Below are positions 41,628 to 53,162 of a DNA stretch of 64,000 nucleotides, in pieces. The first letter of the stretch is position 1. The number at the start of each line of letters is the position of its first letter. The translations under genes and the position numbers were made by a program. Origin of the DNA: Delphinapterus leucas. Taxonomy: Eukaryota > Chordata > Mammalia > Artiodactyla > Monodontidae. The notes beneath the pieces were generated by a model, which was not told the origin of the DNA, ran no database searches, and worked only from the letters and a program-made list of their open reading frames with translations. Location of the stretch: positions 10,755,251 through 10,819,250 of the forward strand of contig NW_022098031.1 in NCBI RefSeq assembly GCF_002288925.2, written 5' to 3'.

Positions 41628-42404
41628 GCAGGAAAAAAGACATAAAAGGCATACAGATTAGAAATAAGGAAGTAAAACTCTATTCACAGATAACATGATC
41701 ATTTACATAGAAAATCCTATGCAATCTCCAAAGGGCTCCAAGAACTAATAAGTGACCTTGTAGCAAGATTGTAGGATACAAGATCATATACAAAAATCAG
41801 TTGTATTTGAATATACTAGCAATGAACAGACATTGAAATAAAAACATCTACAATAACATAAAAATACGAAATATTTTAGAATTAATTTGAAAAAAGATGT
41901 GAAAGGCCAGTACGTGGAAAACTACAAAACGTTGCTGACAGAAATTAAAGAGGAACCAAAATAGAGAGATATATTATGTATAGAGATTGGAAGACTCAAT
42001 ATGGTTAAGATAGCAGTTCTCTCTAAATTAAAATATAAATTCAACACAATCTCAATCAAAATCTTAGCACTTTTTCTTTCTTTTAGTAGAAATTGATAAG
42101 CTGATTCTAAAATTTATATGGAAATGCAAAGGACCTAAAATAGCTTAAACAATTTGAAATAAGAGAACAAATGTGGAGAACTTACACTACCGGATGTCAA
42201 TGTTTATTATGATACTATAGTACTCAAGACAGTGTGGTATTGGCATCAAGGAAAACAAATAGATCAGTGGAACAGAGTAGAGAGTTCAGAAATAGATCTA
42301 CACATATATGGTCAATTTTTGACAAGGGAATAAAGATAATTCAGTTAAAAAGGATAATCTTTTCAACAAATGCTGCTGGAACAATCAGATATTCATCTGC
42401 AAAC
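41628..42404 (+). mobile_element. Older L1 ORF2 fragment
   Basis: GAAGTAAAACTCTATTCACAGATAACATGATC, GTAGGATACAAGATC, GGAAGACTCAATATGG, TACTCAAGACAGTGTGGTATTGGC and CAACAAATGCTGCTGGAAC follow ORF2. It stops at 42404 where an opposite-strand L1 begins. Confidence 0.9.
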
Positions 42405-43710
42405 CTCCATACTGTTCTCCATAGTAGGTGTATCAACTTACATTGCCATCAACAGTGTAGGAGGGCTCCTTTTTCTCCACACTCTCTCCTGCATTTATTA
42501 TTTGTAGACTTTTTGATGATGGCCATTCTGACCAGTGTGAGGTGATACCTCATTGTAGTTTTGATTTGCATTTCTCTAATAGTGATGTTGAGCATATTTT
42601 CATGTTCCTATTGGCAATCTGTATGTCTTTTTTTTGGAGAAATGTCTATTCAGGTCTTATGCCCATTTTTTGATTTGCTTGTTTGTTTGTTTGATATTAA
42701 GCTGTATGAGCTGTTTATATATTTTGGAGATTAATCCCTTGTTGATAGCATTGTTTGCAAATATTTTCTCCCAGTCTGTAGGTTGTCTTTTCATTTTGTT
42801 TATGGTTTCCTTTGCTGTGCAAAAGCTTTTAATTAGGTCCCATTTGTTTACTTTTGTTTTTATTTTCATTACTCTAGGAGATGGATCCAAAAATATATTG
42901 CTGCGATTTATGTCAAAGAGTGTTCTGCCTATATTTTTCTCTAGTAGTTTTATAGTATCTGGTCTTACATTTAGGTCCTTAATCTATTTTGAGTTTATTT
43001 TTGTATATGGTGTTAGAGAATGTTCTAATTTCATTCTTTTATGTGTAGCTGTCCAGTTTTCCCAGCACCACTTATTGAAGAGATTGTCTTTTCTCCATTG
43101 TATATTCTTGCCTCCTTTATTGTGATTAATTGACCATAAGTGCATGGGTTTATTTCTGGGCTCTCTATCCTGTTTCACTGACCTATATGTCTCTTATTGT
43201 GCCAGTACCATACTGTTTTGATGACTGTAGCTTTGTAGTATAGCCTGAAGTCAGGGAGCGTGAGTCCTCTAGCTCTGTTCTTCTTTCCCAAGATTGTCTT
43301 GGCTATTTGAGGTCTTTTGTGTTTCCATACAAATTAAAAATTTTTTTGTTCTAATTCTGTGAAAAATGCCATTGGTAATTTTATAGGGATTGCATTGAGT
43401 CTGTAGATTGCCTTGGGTAGTATGGTCATTTTTTTTTTTTTTTTTTTTTGGTATGCGGGCCTCTCACTGTTGTGGTCTCTCCCGTTGCGGAGCACAGGTT
43501 ACGGACGTGCAGGCTCAGCGGCCACGGCTCACGGGTCTAGCCGATCCGCGTCATGTGGGATCTTCCCGGACTGGGGCACGAACCCATGTCCCCTGCATTG
43601 GCAGGCGGACTGTCAACCACTGCGCCACCAGGGAAGCTCCAGTATGGTCATTTTAACAATATTGATTCTTCCAGTTCAGGAACATCGTATATCTTTCCAT
43701 CTGTTTGTGT
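42405..43710 (-). mobile_element. L1 ORF2 fragment, opposite strand, split by a SINE
   Basis: CCTCCATACTGTTCTCCATAG, ATGATGGCCATTCTGACCAG, TGCCCATTTTTTGATTTGC, CAGCACCACTTATTGAAGAG, GAAGTCAGGGAGCGTGAG are reversed ORF2 in order. The 3' UTR and ORF2 terminus are missing. The 163-codon + frame at 42634-43125 is antisense of this. Confidence 0.95.
43433..43640 (-). mobile_element. CHR-type SINE, short form
   Basis: Reversed SINE with a long T run, GGTATGCGGGCCTCTC to CACCAGGGAAGCTCC. TSD AGTATGGTCATTTT at 43419-43432 and 43641-43654 is perfect. Last SINE in the window. Confidence 0.97.
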
Positions 43711-44870
43711 CATCTACATACTTCTTTATGTTATAGCTGCAAACACATTTCTTACCACCTCTACAAGCCTGAAAGATTCTTGAAGGTAGTGACCTATGTA
43801 TTTATTATTTATCCCAGTGTCCCAGTGATGTCTTAGAGAATGTCTTATAAATACTAACTGTATATATACACAATAAATATGTTCAACTGAGGATTTTTTT
43901 AATAACTGAGGATGGCCCAAGGGTTGAAAACATTTTGTTGTATTTAAAAAATATGAAACCTTTCCTGATTGTGGTATATGCAACCTTCATATGCATAAGA
44001 TTGGGGAATTATTTCCCTTATATTTAGGTTGCTTAATCTCTTAACTTGTTATGTAAATACCTTTTGTCTGTGATCTCTAGAGACATTTCTCATTACCTAA
44101 GTACTAGAAGCTATTGTTTGTAGTGGATTTGTAATTGTTTGATGATCACCTTCATAATGTGTACACTTACATCTTGAGCAAAAATAGCAAAAAGAGTCAA
44201 TGATTATATTATAGAGAAAATAACAAAAGTCTTTTTCTGGAACATTTCTTCATATTTTTTGACATCTTGTTGAAATAAGGAAATGCAAGCCCTATCTAAG
44301 AAATAGGCCACTGATAGAAACCTGAGAATAATTTTGTTGCAGAGTTAAAGTGAATTAGAAAATAGGCCAAGACGAGAGTTTTAGTTCAGTTTCAAATATC
44401 TGACAAAATTGGGAAATTGGATAAAAGGAGTTTAGGAAATTGTACTGGATGAAAATGTACTGATGTTTTGTATTTGTTCCAACGTAAAAGCATCTATTTC
44501 CCTCACAGAGAGATGGATACATAATGGTCTCAGATCTAATGGAAGTACTCATTTCCAGGGGTATTGTAGTTTTGAAATGGGTGTGTTTGAGGTTTCTGGG
44601 TCTAATTTCATATTATTAAAATCTGAAATTACAGAAGCCTTTCCGAAGTAATCCTTGAGTTTCAGAATGGCCTCACGGTGCACCATGAGCTTGTTGTGTA
44701 CAAAGTTTGAAGGGCTTGTTTGCAATACAATCCCTTTTGTTACAGCCAGAGCTATATCTTAGTTTTTGCCTTTCCCATGGGCTGGGTTTCTTCCTCTGAT
44801 CAGCCTCAGAGCTTAGCCTGGGTGATGGAGTGGCAAACACTGAAGGTTTCAAAAGCAGATAATAGGGCAG
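43711..44870. other. Unassigned AT-rich sequence
   Basis: A trace of L2 (GCCTGAAAGATTCTTGAAGGTAGTGACC, 43760-43830) is possible. Nothing else recognised. Frames here are short and motif-free. Confidence 0.35.
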
Positions 44871-44874
44871 AGAT

Positions 44875-45080
44875 GACAAGGTCAGGGTTTGGAGGTAGAC
44901 TTGGGTTTGAATCCTAATTCTATCACATAGGAGCTCTGTGGCCCTGGTTCAGTTGTCTAGCTTCTCAAGCTTCATTTTCCCCATCTGCCAAAGGCTGCCG
45001 TGAGTGTCAAGAGCTTAGCGTGGTGCCTGGCACAGAGAACACACACTCAAAATGTATGCTAGTAGTATTAGCAACCAGAA
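44875..45080 (+). mobile_element. MIR
   Basis: GGAGGTAGACTTGGGTTTGAATCCTAATTCTATCACATAGG, TTCATTTTCCCCATCTGCCAAAGG, GAGCTTAGCGTGGTGCCTGGCACAGAG. Nearly full length. Confidence 0.93.
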
Positions 45081-45839
45081 ATTATCTTAGTTTTACTTCA
45101 AGAAAATAGCCCTAGCTGTGTGCCGAGGATAATTTTTTAAAAATGATAGTGTGGATGTCGACATTTTTCTTAGAAACATTTCTAGAGGAAATTCCATGGT
45201 TGTGTATCTAAAAGGCCTGCCCAACTTTACCCAAAAGATACACAGTATCAGTGCCTCCAAATAGATACACCAATGGTGTTATGGAACCCCAGATATTGTC
45301 CACTCAATTCACTGTGGGCAGGAAGAGGATCTATTTTTAAGGGGAGGGAAGAGGACTATAACTGGTTAAAAATAGGATTCTCCTCCATCTTCTCTCTGCC
45401 ACTTTTCATCCTTCATTTTTCCATCCACCCCCATTTTTCCTGAAGTCCTCTTATCACCTCTGTTCACTTCCCCCTTCTCTTTGTCTGCTTTAGAATCGGT
45501 ACATACTATGAAAGAAAACATACTTGACACTATCCCCAGAAAGTCAGTGGTGGGGGTAATGCATTTTTAATCCTAATCACCTGGTCTCCCTTTATTTGGC
45601 TGCCAGAGTGGGAAGGTTTTTTTGATTATTCAAAAAAGTCCTCTTGCTGGTGCTCACATATGACTAAAAAGGTTAATAAATTTCAGACTCTGCTTGGTAA
45701 TCCAGGGAGATAGAACTCTGCAAACACAGACTTTTCTTTTAAGTTGAATCTGACATTATGAAAAGCTACCCCTCTCTTCCCACACTCAAAGTATTTATCT
45801 AGGCTTTAAACACTGGGTAGCAGAAGTGTGGCGAGGGAG
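45081..45839. other. Unassigned sequence
   Basis: No feature recognised. Pyrimidine-rich at 45380-45490. Confidence 0.4.
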
Positions 45840-45975
45840 CTAACATTAATCGTGGGTCTGCATTGCAGAGGGAACCTCACTCACATCATCTCATTTAGTG
45901 TTCACGACAGTCCCATGGGGAAAGCATCACAGTTCCCATATTTCATAGGTGAGACCATGGGGGGCTTCAGCGTGC
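45840..45975 (-). mobile_element. MIR fragment
   Basis: CACATCATCTCATTTAGTGTTCACGACAGTCCCATGGGG then CCCATATTTCATAGGTGAGACC read as reversed MIR. Confidence 0.75.
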
Positions 45976-46429
45976 CCCGTGAGGGAGGGACTCACTCCAG
46001 TGCAGTTTCCCTAAGCACTGGTGACTCCGTGCAAGGTTTACCCATCTTACTGCAATACCTTGATATAAGTGCTTCTCTGCTCACCATACAGTGCCAATTA
46101 TGATAAGACATAGCTTCCAATTCTGTCCACCCTCTCTGGCCAGTCAATTCTTGGGACCATGGTCAAGTGCAGAATCCACCTTTCTAGGAAGGGGTGCTGG
46201 GAAATTGATATCCCCTCCCTCAGCAGTATAACCACAACATTGATCTCCCCAAATCTCTTTCCTTTGCTCTGATTACATAGAGGCAGGTCTGCACATTAGT
46301 CCCTCAATGCTGGGTGGTAGTGGGGGGGATGATAGTGGGTGGCAGGCCCAGTTCTCTGAGCTGGGACCTCTCAGTACACCCTGTGGGGCAGTGGCAGGGA
46401 GACATGGTTGATTTGCTCTTCAGTTACAA
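45976..46429. other. Unassigned sequence
   Basis: No feature recognised. A 91-codon + frame (45828-46103) starts in the MIR fragment and has no motif. Confidence 0.4.
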
Positions 46430-46505
46430 TTCCGAGACAAGTGCATCATTTACACAGAGATTATCGACTTTAATTCTTATAAGAACTCTATGAGGAAGGT
46501 TCTGT
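46430..46505 (-). mobile_element. MIR, outer copy, first half
   Basis: ACACAGAGATTATCGACTTTAATTCTTATAAGAACTCTATGAGGAAGG is reversed MIR. It breaks off where a forward MIR begins and seems to continue at about 46735. Confidence 0.75.
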
Positions 46506-46509
46506 TTTG

Positions 46510-46734
46510 ATCCCAGCATAGTGTAGTGGCTACAGACAAACATGGGCTTGGGTTTGAATCACAGCTCTTATACTATTAATGTGAAGTCCAAACAACTTGT
46601 TGTCTATGTGACTTTTACCTTCCCATGCCTCAGTTTCCTCTCTGTATGATGGAAGAATAATAGTACTTACCTTTATACTGTTCTGAAAAGCAAATGAGAT
46701 AGTTTACACTGTAGGAAGTGCTCTCTATTATCTC
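46510..46734 (+). mobile_element. MIR, inner copy
   Basis: AGCATAGTGTAGTGGCTACAGAC, GGGTTTGAATCACAGCTC, CATGCCTCAGTTTCCTCTCTGTATGATGG, TACTGTTCTGAAAAGCAAATGAGATAG. Near complete and in the opposite direction to its host. Confidence 0.9.
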
Positions 46735-46845
46735 CATTTTCCAGATGGGGAAACTAACACCCAGATGGGTTATATAACTGTCCAAGGTCACACAGCTAAG
46801 CACCATTTCAAAACCCATGCTCTTAGCCATTATTCTGTGGTGGGA
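46735..46845 (-). mobile_element. MIR, outer copy, second half
   Basis: ATTATCTCCATTTTCCAGATGGGGAAACTAACACCC, CCAAGGTCACACAGCTAAGC and CATGCTCTTAGCCATTATTC complete a reversed MIR. Confidence 0.92.
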
Positions 46846-47368
46846 CTTCTCAGGGTTTTTCACATCTTGGCACACATGGAAAATGATATTACTCATATGA
46901 CATTGGGGAGAATGAATGGGACAGCTCAGGGCTTGAGGTAATTGGTCTCTGGGTCTCCTACCACCCCAAGCTCCTTCTGGTCAACTGGTACTCTGCTGTA
47001 CTGGAACAGAGGATTGGAGCTGCCTACCCAGGCCAAGGATGTCAGTAAGTCTTCCTGGAGAAAATGAAGACTTAGCTGGAAAAGTTTGTAAAATTCAGTA
47101 GTGAAGGGAGGGGGTGATAATGGGTGAGAGAGACTGCTTAATTTTCTCTTCTGAAAAATGGAGACCACAAGAATATCTATTTCACAGGGTACTTAAAAAC
47201 TAAATGATGGCTTGTATAAGGAAAAGCCTTTGTAAAATGTGATAATTTTAGCTTAAGAAAAAAGAACAAAATATTCGAAATCATAAGAGTGATCTGGGGA
47301 TAGCGGTTACAGAGATGGAATATTTCTATCAACCATTTACTGGGGAAGGTTACAGTTTAATAGGATAG
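46846..47368. other. Unassigned sequence
   Basis: No feature recognised. Confidence 0.4.
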
Positions 47369-47369
47369 A

Positions 47370-47425
47370 CCTCCCTCCCTCCCTCCCTCCCTCCCTCCCT
47401 CCCTTCCTTCCTTTCCTTCCTCCTT
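47370..47425 (+). repeat. (CCCT)n/(CCTT)n simple repeat
   Basis: Eight or more CCCT units followed by CCTT-type units, pyrimidine on the + strand. Confidence 0.97.
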
Positions 47426-48184
47426 TTATCTTTAACCAAATAAAAATGGACATTAGCTTCCTCCAAGGTTTCTTATGAGGCTGAACCTATTTTCATCAAG
47501 TAACTAGAGCAAGTGGGAATAAGAACAAGAATCCTACAAGCCCAAGTAGGTGTATCTCTGAAGTTCAGACTAGTTTGGCTTTATCTGAGGAAATGGCATG
47601 TCAGGCTGTCTCTATAACATGGGCATCTTTGGTGAGGATTTCTTCTGACAGGCAAGGCAGCCAGGCACAAGCCAGACCCAGAAACAAAGCTTTGGTCAGT
47701 GGAGGGGAGGGATTTAGGACCATCAGCCAAGTTGTCTCCTCCCAGGGCCTGATGTCCAGTGTCGACATTTTCTTTCCTGAGTTTAATGTAAAATTCAAGT
47801 CAAGTAACTTGCACAAATGCATCAATATTTTAAAAGCTACCAATCTTACACATGAAAAAAGGCAGCTTACAATCTTCAATAATCTTTAATGTAATACATA
47901 TTCATTATATATGAGCCCTCAAAGGAGAAGTTCCTGTTGTCTAGAATTCTAAGTGCTACACAATGGTGGCTTTGGGATAGGTAAACACCACATATTTGCT
48001 TTGTAAAACCATCACCGAGTGACTTTAGCAGGTTAACTCTGAAAGTCATCACAACTTTTTGTCTTTCATAGTCTGGACAAAGCTAAAGGAGAGAATTTTC
48101 TCTGATGCGACATTCTTGTAGTCAGAGTTTTAGCCAGATACCCTCCTTGAAATTTGACTCTGATGTTAGAATGCTCATTAGTTC
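47426..48184. other. Unassigned sequence
   Basis: No feature recognised. The opposing frames at 47575-47889 and 47601-47879 have no motif. Confidence 0.35.
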
Positions 48185-48400
48185 TGAAAAGCTGACTCAT
48201 TCTTTGTGGCTGAACTCAAATGTCACCTCCTCTGTTAACTAGTCCCCAACACCTTGAGCAGGGTTAATTGCTCCCAAGGAACTTGGTACATGCCTCTATT
48301 ATGGCACCATTACCATAATGCTGTTTGTTTACCCAATAAACTATGCGCTCCTTGGGGGTAGGGATGGTTCTCAGCATGGGAGGCACTTACTTGATGACTG
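48185..48400 (+). mobile_element. L2 LINE, 3' end
   Basis: GGCTGAACTCAAATGTCACCTCCTCTG, TATTATGGCACCATTACC, ACCCAATAAACTATGCGCTCCTTGGGGGTAGGG. Diverged. Confidence 0.8.
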
Positions 48401-48759
48401 TGGAATTAAAGAGTGTATCTATCATAGATAGTATGTTTAAAATATAGATAAATTTGTGCACTTCTACAGACTCAGAAAAAAAAAATGTTCAAGAGACTGT
48501 TGCCATCCAGATATAGAACTGAAAAAAAACCCTCAAGAATTTTAGGAAGTTGTCATCTTAAAATCTTATTAACTGGAAAGGTTCAAGAAAGATCAACAAT
48601 ATGCTGAGATGAATGAGTGAAGATTTTTGTGTCATCTAGTGTGTGTTTGATTTATATCTATAGTTAAAGTCAGGGGAAAGGAAAGGGATGGGTTTGAAAT
48701 TGATTGATTGACCTCTGACTGCTAGGTTCTGTATTAGATGGTTTCCATGACATGATTTC
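48401..48759. other. Unassigned sequence
   Basis: No feature recognised. Confidence 0.4.
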
Positions 48760-48925
48760 CCTTTGGGTACCACCCCCCCAGATCTCCCACCTAGTTGGTT
48801 GGGTCCTATTAGCTCCTTTTGTCAAATGGGAAAACTGAGTTTTGGAGGTTCAGTAATGTGAACAAAGTCTTTCCATCTAGTAAGTGACTAAACCAGAATC
48901 TGAACCCAAGTCTGGAAAAAGTTCT
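48760..48925 (-). mobile_element. MIR
   Basis: Reversed MIR: GTCAAATGGGAAAACTGAGTTTTGGAGGTTCAGTAATG, CATCTAGTAAGTGACTAAACC, GAATCTGAACCCAAGTCTGG. Confidence 0.85.
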
Positions 48926-49084
48926 TAGTGTATGTCTATATGTGTTTTTAAAAAAAGGGGGGGAGAACTCAGCAGTTACTAAGATAATTCAGGACAGCCC
49001 TCACCTTGTAGCCTACACTTTCACCCCTTAAATATCTAAGGAAAAGGGTCAGGCGGGTGGGGCTTGAAGTGGGCAACACGTGTG

Positions 49085-49355
49085 GTGCTTAAGCAAGTGG
49101 ACTCGGAGTCAGAAACCTTGGTAGAGAGCCTGGCTCTCTCACTTTCTAGTGGTGTGAACTTGGGCAAATTGTTTAATATACTTGAGCCTCAGTTTCTCTA
49201 ACGATAAAATGTAGAAGTAGGTGGAGGGGACTAATCATCATTTGTAGCTCACAAAATGTTGTGAGAAAGAAATGAGAGAAGGCACTCAGCACTTAGCCAA
49301 GGGCTTGGCACACAGAAATGCTCAATGCATTCTTATCATAATTACTCAAATGCTC
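49085..49355 (+). mobile_element. MIR
   Basis: GTGGACTCGGAGTCAGAAACC, GGTGTGAACTTGGGCAAATTG, TTGAGCCTCAGTTTCTCTAACGATAAAATG, GGGCTTGGCACACAGAAATGCTCAATGC. Close to full length. Confidence 0.93.
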
Positions 49356-49474
49356 TGTTTCTTGCCCAGAGTCAACAGATAATTGCTCATCTTCCTACTT
49401 TCTTAATTCAGCCGTGCAATCTTAAAGTGGAAGAGAAGTCCACTGAATTACCTTTGCCCTGTGAGCTGCAGCCA

Positions 49475-49640
49475 GACAATGGGATTTGGAATCATTTGAT
49501 AGGAGTTTGGTTCTCGGTTCTGCTTTGTGATCTTGAGGAGACAGCTCACTCAAGTTTCTCTGGACTCAGTTTTCTTACCTGTAAAGTGGAGATCAAAACT
49601 ACATCTATCATACAGAATTCTTTCCAGGCTTACTTGACCA
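49475..49640 (+). mobile_element. MIR
   Basis: GGATTTGGAATCATTTGATAGGAG, GGTTCTGCTTTGTGATCTTGAGG, CTGGACTCAGTTTTCTTACCTGTAAAGTGGAG. 5' and central part only. Confidence 0.85.
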
Positions 49641-50904
49641 GTGGTAAGATAAGGCGCACATGAAAGGGCACCTAACCTGGTCTGAGAAGAGTGAGGAGAG
49701 TCTTCTTGAATGTAGTGGAGTCCAAGTGGGTCCAAGTCCAAAAAGAGGGGAGCCTTGTAAACTAGGACACACACTTATGCCAGTAATAATTACGCTATCA
49801 TTTTAATAACATAAGTATATGTAACTGATATTTAACCTTTCAGACTACATTTCCCACTCTACTGGTTTCACTTTCTGACTTAACCTTTGAATTTCATTAA
49901 ACTTTTAAGGGGAGGAATACTGTGATTTGGGTTTTTTTTGGTGTTTTTGTTGGACTCTAATTATCTCCACAGTTTGGTCCATCATTTTCTTGAAGGTGTT
50001 TCTAGTAGATCTTTATTATTCTGCTGTGTCTTCAATTATCAGCTGTGTAATGCAAGAACCCAAATAAATATAGACTGTAATTCTTTCTGGCTTTCATACT
50101 GAATGGGATGAGTGTGTGTGTGTGTGTGTGTCTGTGTGTGTGTGTGAGAAAACATATGTATACATCTTGGATTTGATCCTGAGTTACTTCTTGGGTGTAA
50201 ATAAGACACAGAAAGGCACATTAACTTTTCCAGGTCACCAGGGTTTTCATTAGATTGCTGGACTATAAATAGTTCCCTAGTGGTGGAGTGCAAATGATGT
50301 ACCATTCCTTCTTCCCCCCCAGAGAGCTTAGCTACCAGAAAGCAACATTCACTTGCAAGTGTCTGGCTCACTGTGTGCCAGTATTGTACAGAAGGTCAAA
50401 TTTTGGATTAACCTTTGAAATGGAAAAAAAAATCAACAAGGGTGTCTTTGTGAACATTTTTGTTTCTTAGGGAAAACTATTTACGTGGAATTGACCTAGT
50501 GTACCACATAAAAATTCTAAGCATGGAATATCTAGCACAGTGTACAAATTTATTTCCCTTGAGTTACTTAAATGTCATCATGTTTGGTACAAAATTGGAA
50601 ATACCTCATTTTGCAAATATTCTTGCCAGAGCTTCTCTGCCATGGTGCCATCTGCATAGAAAAAGATAATTGAGTAACTACTTGGTGAATACAAACACAG
50701 AGCCAGCCGCAAGAGATAATTCAGAATGCCTTTTCTGTTTTGTTATCCTTTAAAGCAAGATTATCTGTCCGAAGAATTTGGAAAATTACCTCTACTGTTT
50801 CCAACTGATTTTGTCTAATCTGTTTCTGTGAGATCCACTGAACACACTACGCTAGGATAAAGTGGATTTGTTCGAAGAATAAGATCTGATGTTTGGCTGA
50901 GCTT
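49641..50904. other. Unassigned sequence with a GT microsatellite
   Basis: No gene or repeat family recognised apart from the (GT)n at 50112-50146. TTAACCTTTCAGACTACATTTCCC near 49835 leads into no recognisable exon. Confidence 0.35.
50112..50146 (+). repeat. (GT)n microsatellite
   Basis: About 17 GT units with one CT interruption near 50132. Confidence 0.98.
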
Positions 50905-51025
50905 ATCAAGTTTCTACTAGACTATAAGCTACTCAAGGACACAGACTGTATTGCATTTATCTTTGAATCTCTCCTGTGTCAGGAACGTAGTAGGCATCCT
51001 CTAAATAGTTACTGATTTAAATTCA
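50905..51025 (+). mobile_element. L2 LINE terminus
   Basis: CTAGACTATAAGCTACTCAAGGACACAGACTG, TGTGTCAGGAACGTAGTAGGC and CTAAATAGTTACTGA are the last L2 120 bp. Confidence 0.75.
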
Positions 51026-51416
51026 GTTTATTATAAAAATTATAAGAATCATTTCTGGGCCTCCTAAAAATCAGACAGTGTTTGAAAAATATATTCCTGG
51101 GACTTTTTTTTTTTTTTTTTTAAATTACGTCTGGTTTTAGTTTCCTGTGGGGAATCCATGTATGTTGTGGAAACTTGGGTATATATTTGTGATAGAAAAT
51201 TATGGATTCTGACAAGGAAAGCAGTAGCAAAAATTGTTTAATATTTGGTAAATAGGGGTAAAACGAATGAAGACATGTTTGGTCTAACAGAATTCATATA
51301 GATTAAGAGTTTTTGAGAACTGTTTTCATGGATTTGGTACATTATACAGTTTGTCTTACTTTTCTCTTTTGGCAGTTTTGTTACCAAGTAAGCCTGAAAA
51401 TGAGGTGAGGAGATGC

Positions 51417-51418
<2 letters not shown>
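51026..51418. other. Unassigned AT-rich sequence
   Basis: Includes a run of about 18 T at 51105-51121. No feature recognised. Confidence 0.4.
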
Positions 51419-51469
<51 letters not shown>

Positions 51470-51474
51470 TGTGC
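51419..51474 (+). repeat. (GT)n microsatellite
   Basis: About 27 GT units with an AT interruption near 51462 and a GC near 51473. It is the longest uninterrupted dinucleotide run in the window. Confidence 0.99.
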
Positions 51475-51524
51475 GCATAAACAAGAGCTAAATGAAATTT
51501 CACACCAATAAGATGAGTTCTGCT

Positions 51525-51770
51525 TAGAATGATGATAATGGCTATTAATTGAGAGCCTAGTATGTGTCAGGCAGTCTTTAAATCAATAACATATTTTATG
51601 CATACAAAAACCCTATGACTTAATCATTTTTCCATTTTTAAAGATTAATAAGCTGATGTTCAGAGATGTTTAATAACTTGCTCAAGTTCACATGGTAAGT
51701 GGCAGAGCTGAGATTCAAACCCCAAACTCTCTGACTAGTAAATTGGTATTCTTCCCACGTATTGTACTCA
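51525..51770 (-). mobile_element. MIR
   Basis: Reversed MIR: GAGCCTAGTATGTGTCAGGCAGTC, ACAAAAACCCTATGACTTAATC, GTTTAATAACTTGCTCAAGTTCACATGGTAAGTGGCAGAGC, GAGATTCAAACCC. Confidence 0.93.
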
Positions 51771-52469
51771 ATGCAGGAGGCACCTACGCATGGTGATTCT
51801 TAACAGTGTCAAAACATCTTTTTTCTTTTGGGACACCGCGTGCCTGTAATTATTACCTGTAGAGTCTTTCTTGGAGCCTTAAGGCCAGATTAGCACTTTA
51901 TTTGTGTAGAGCAATAAAACAGTACAATCTCAGCCTCCAGTACTGGCACCATTGTCAGCAACTGGACAGAATTGAGTCACCTTGAATAAAAGAAAAAAAA
52001 GTGAAGTGAGAGGGTGTTTAATGCTTTGTCTTTTTTTTTTTTAACACAACTAATTAATCAGTTTGAATTTTGAGTAGAAAGAAACAAATGAAAATGTTAT
52101 TTCACTTTTCAAACTATGTTGAACCACTATCTTAGAATTTTTACCATCAGGCAGTAATGAACAAGCACAATGGAAGAGCTACAGTTGGAAGAGGTTGAGA
52201 AGGATCCTGTGTTTTATCAGTTGATATGGGAGCCAAGGTGGTGTTTGATTGGGGAGGGAATGGCGATATAAGAGAAGCATTAGCTAGTTTCTAGTCAATC
52301 TCCTTTTCTATGTGCACGAGATAATTATAAAGTCAAATGTTAAAGCTGAAAAATCATTTAAATATCTGGCTTTTTGCTTCAGGTGCTGTTCTACTCAAAA
52401 GCAGGCAAAATAGCAAAAAACAGGTCCGGTGGGATGGGCGTCTAAACACCTAAGTTTCTTTGTTGTATT
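51771..52469. other. Unassigned sequence
   Basis: No feature recognised. Confidence 0.4.
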
Positions 52470-52600
52470 CTGTGCTAGGTGTAGTGGTGAACCAAAGCAG
52501 CCTGGTTCCCACCTTCACGGAGCTTACAGTCTAGACAAAAAAGACTTAATAATTTCACATAACAGTACGTGAGCTCTTTCAAAGAGATATCATAGTCAAA
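52470..52600 (-). mobile_element. L2 LINE terminus
   Basis: GTGCTAGGTGTAGTGGTGAACC, then TGGTTCCCACCTTCACGGAGCTTACAGTCTAGAC is a reversed L2 3' end. Confidence 0.8.
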
Positions 52601-52929
52601 GAAAATTCAGCAACTCACCAGGAGAAATATTGCCTCCAAAAGGCCCCTGGAGCCAGCCCAAGGCAGGGAGTATTCAGAGGGACTGTGGGAAAACAAGATA
52701 ATGGAGAGGAAAAATAAGGGCTCCCAACAAAGTTTGCAACTAGTTAAAGGTAATGTAGGATACTGCACTGCTCCAGTTGGGGCTATTGGTGTTGTTAAAC
52801 AATAAAGAATGCCTGGGTGCCATAGTGGTTTAATGCAAGCTACTTTTTATTCAGGGGTGACTTGAGGCTATGAACTCTAGCAGCCAATCACATCCAGTTT
52901 CTGTGAAGAGGCTCTCATAATAGTTTAAA
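52601..52929. other. Unassigned sequence
   Basis: No feature recognised. An AATAAAG with CCAATCAC nearby gives a faint LTR look, not enough to call. Confidence 0.35.
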
Positions 52930-53162
52930 AAAATATATAATATATATTATTTATGTATCTTATTGAGGTGAAATTAACATAACATAAAATGAACCATTAT
53001 AAAGTGAATATTTTCAGTGGCATTTAGTATATGCACAACGTTGTGTCACCACCACCTCTAGTTCCATGATATTTTCATCACTCCAGAAGGGAACCCCATA
53101 CATATTAAGTAATTGTTCCTCACTCTCCCTTGCCACTGCCTCTGGTAACTACTAATCTTTGT

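Noticed and set aside
42634..43125. 163-codon + strand frame with hydrophobic stretches
   Set aside because: Exact antisense of L1 ORF2; the hydrophobic look comes from reading A-rich coding DNA backwards.
52720..52930. Possible second solo LTR (AATAAAG, CCAATCAC)
   Set aside because: No paired ends, no target duplication and no repeat words I recognise.
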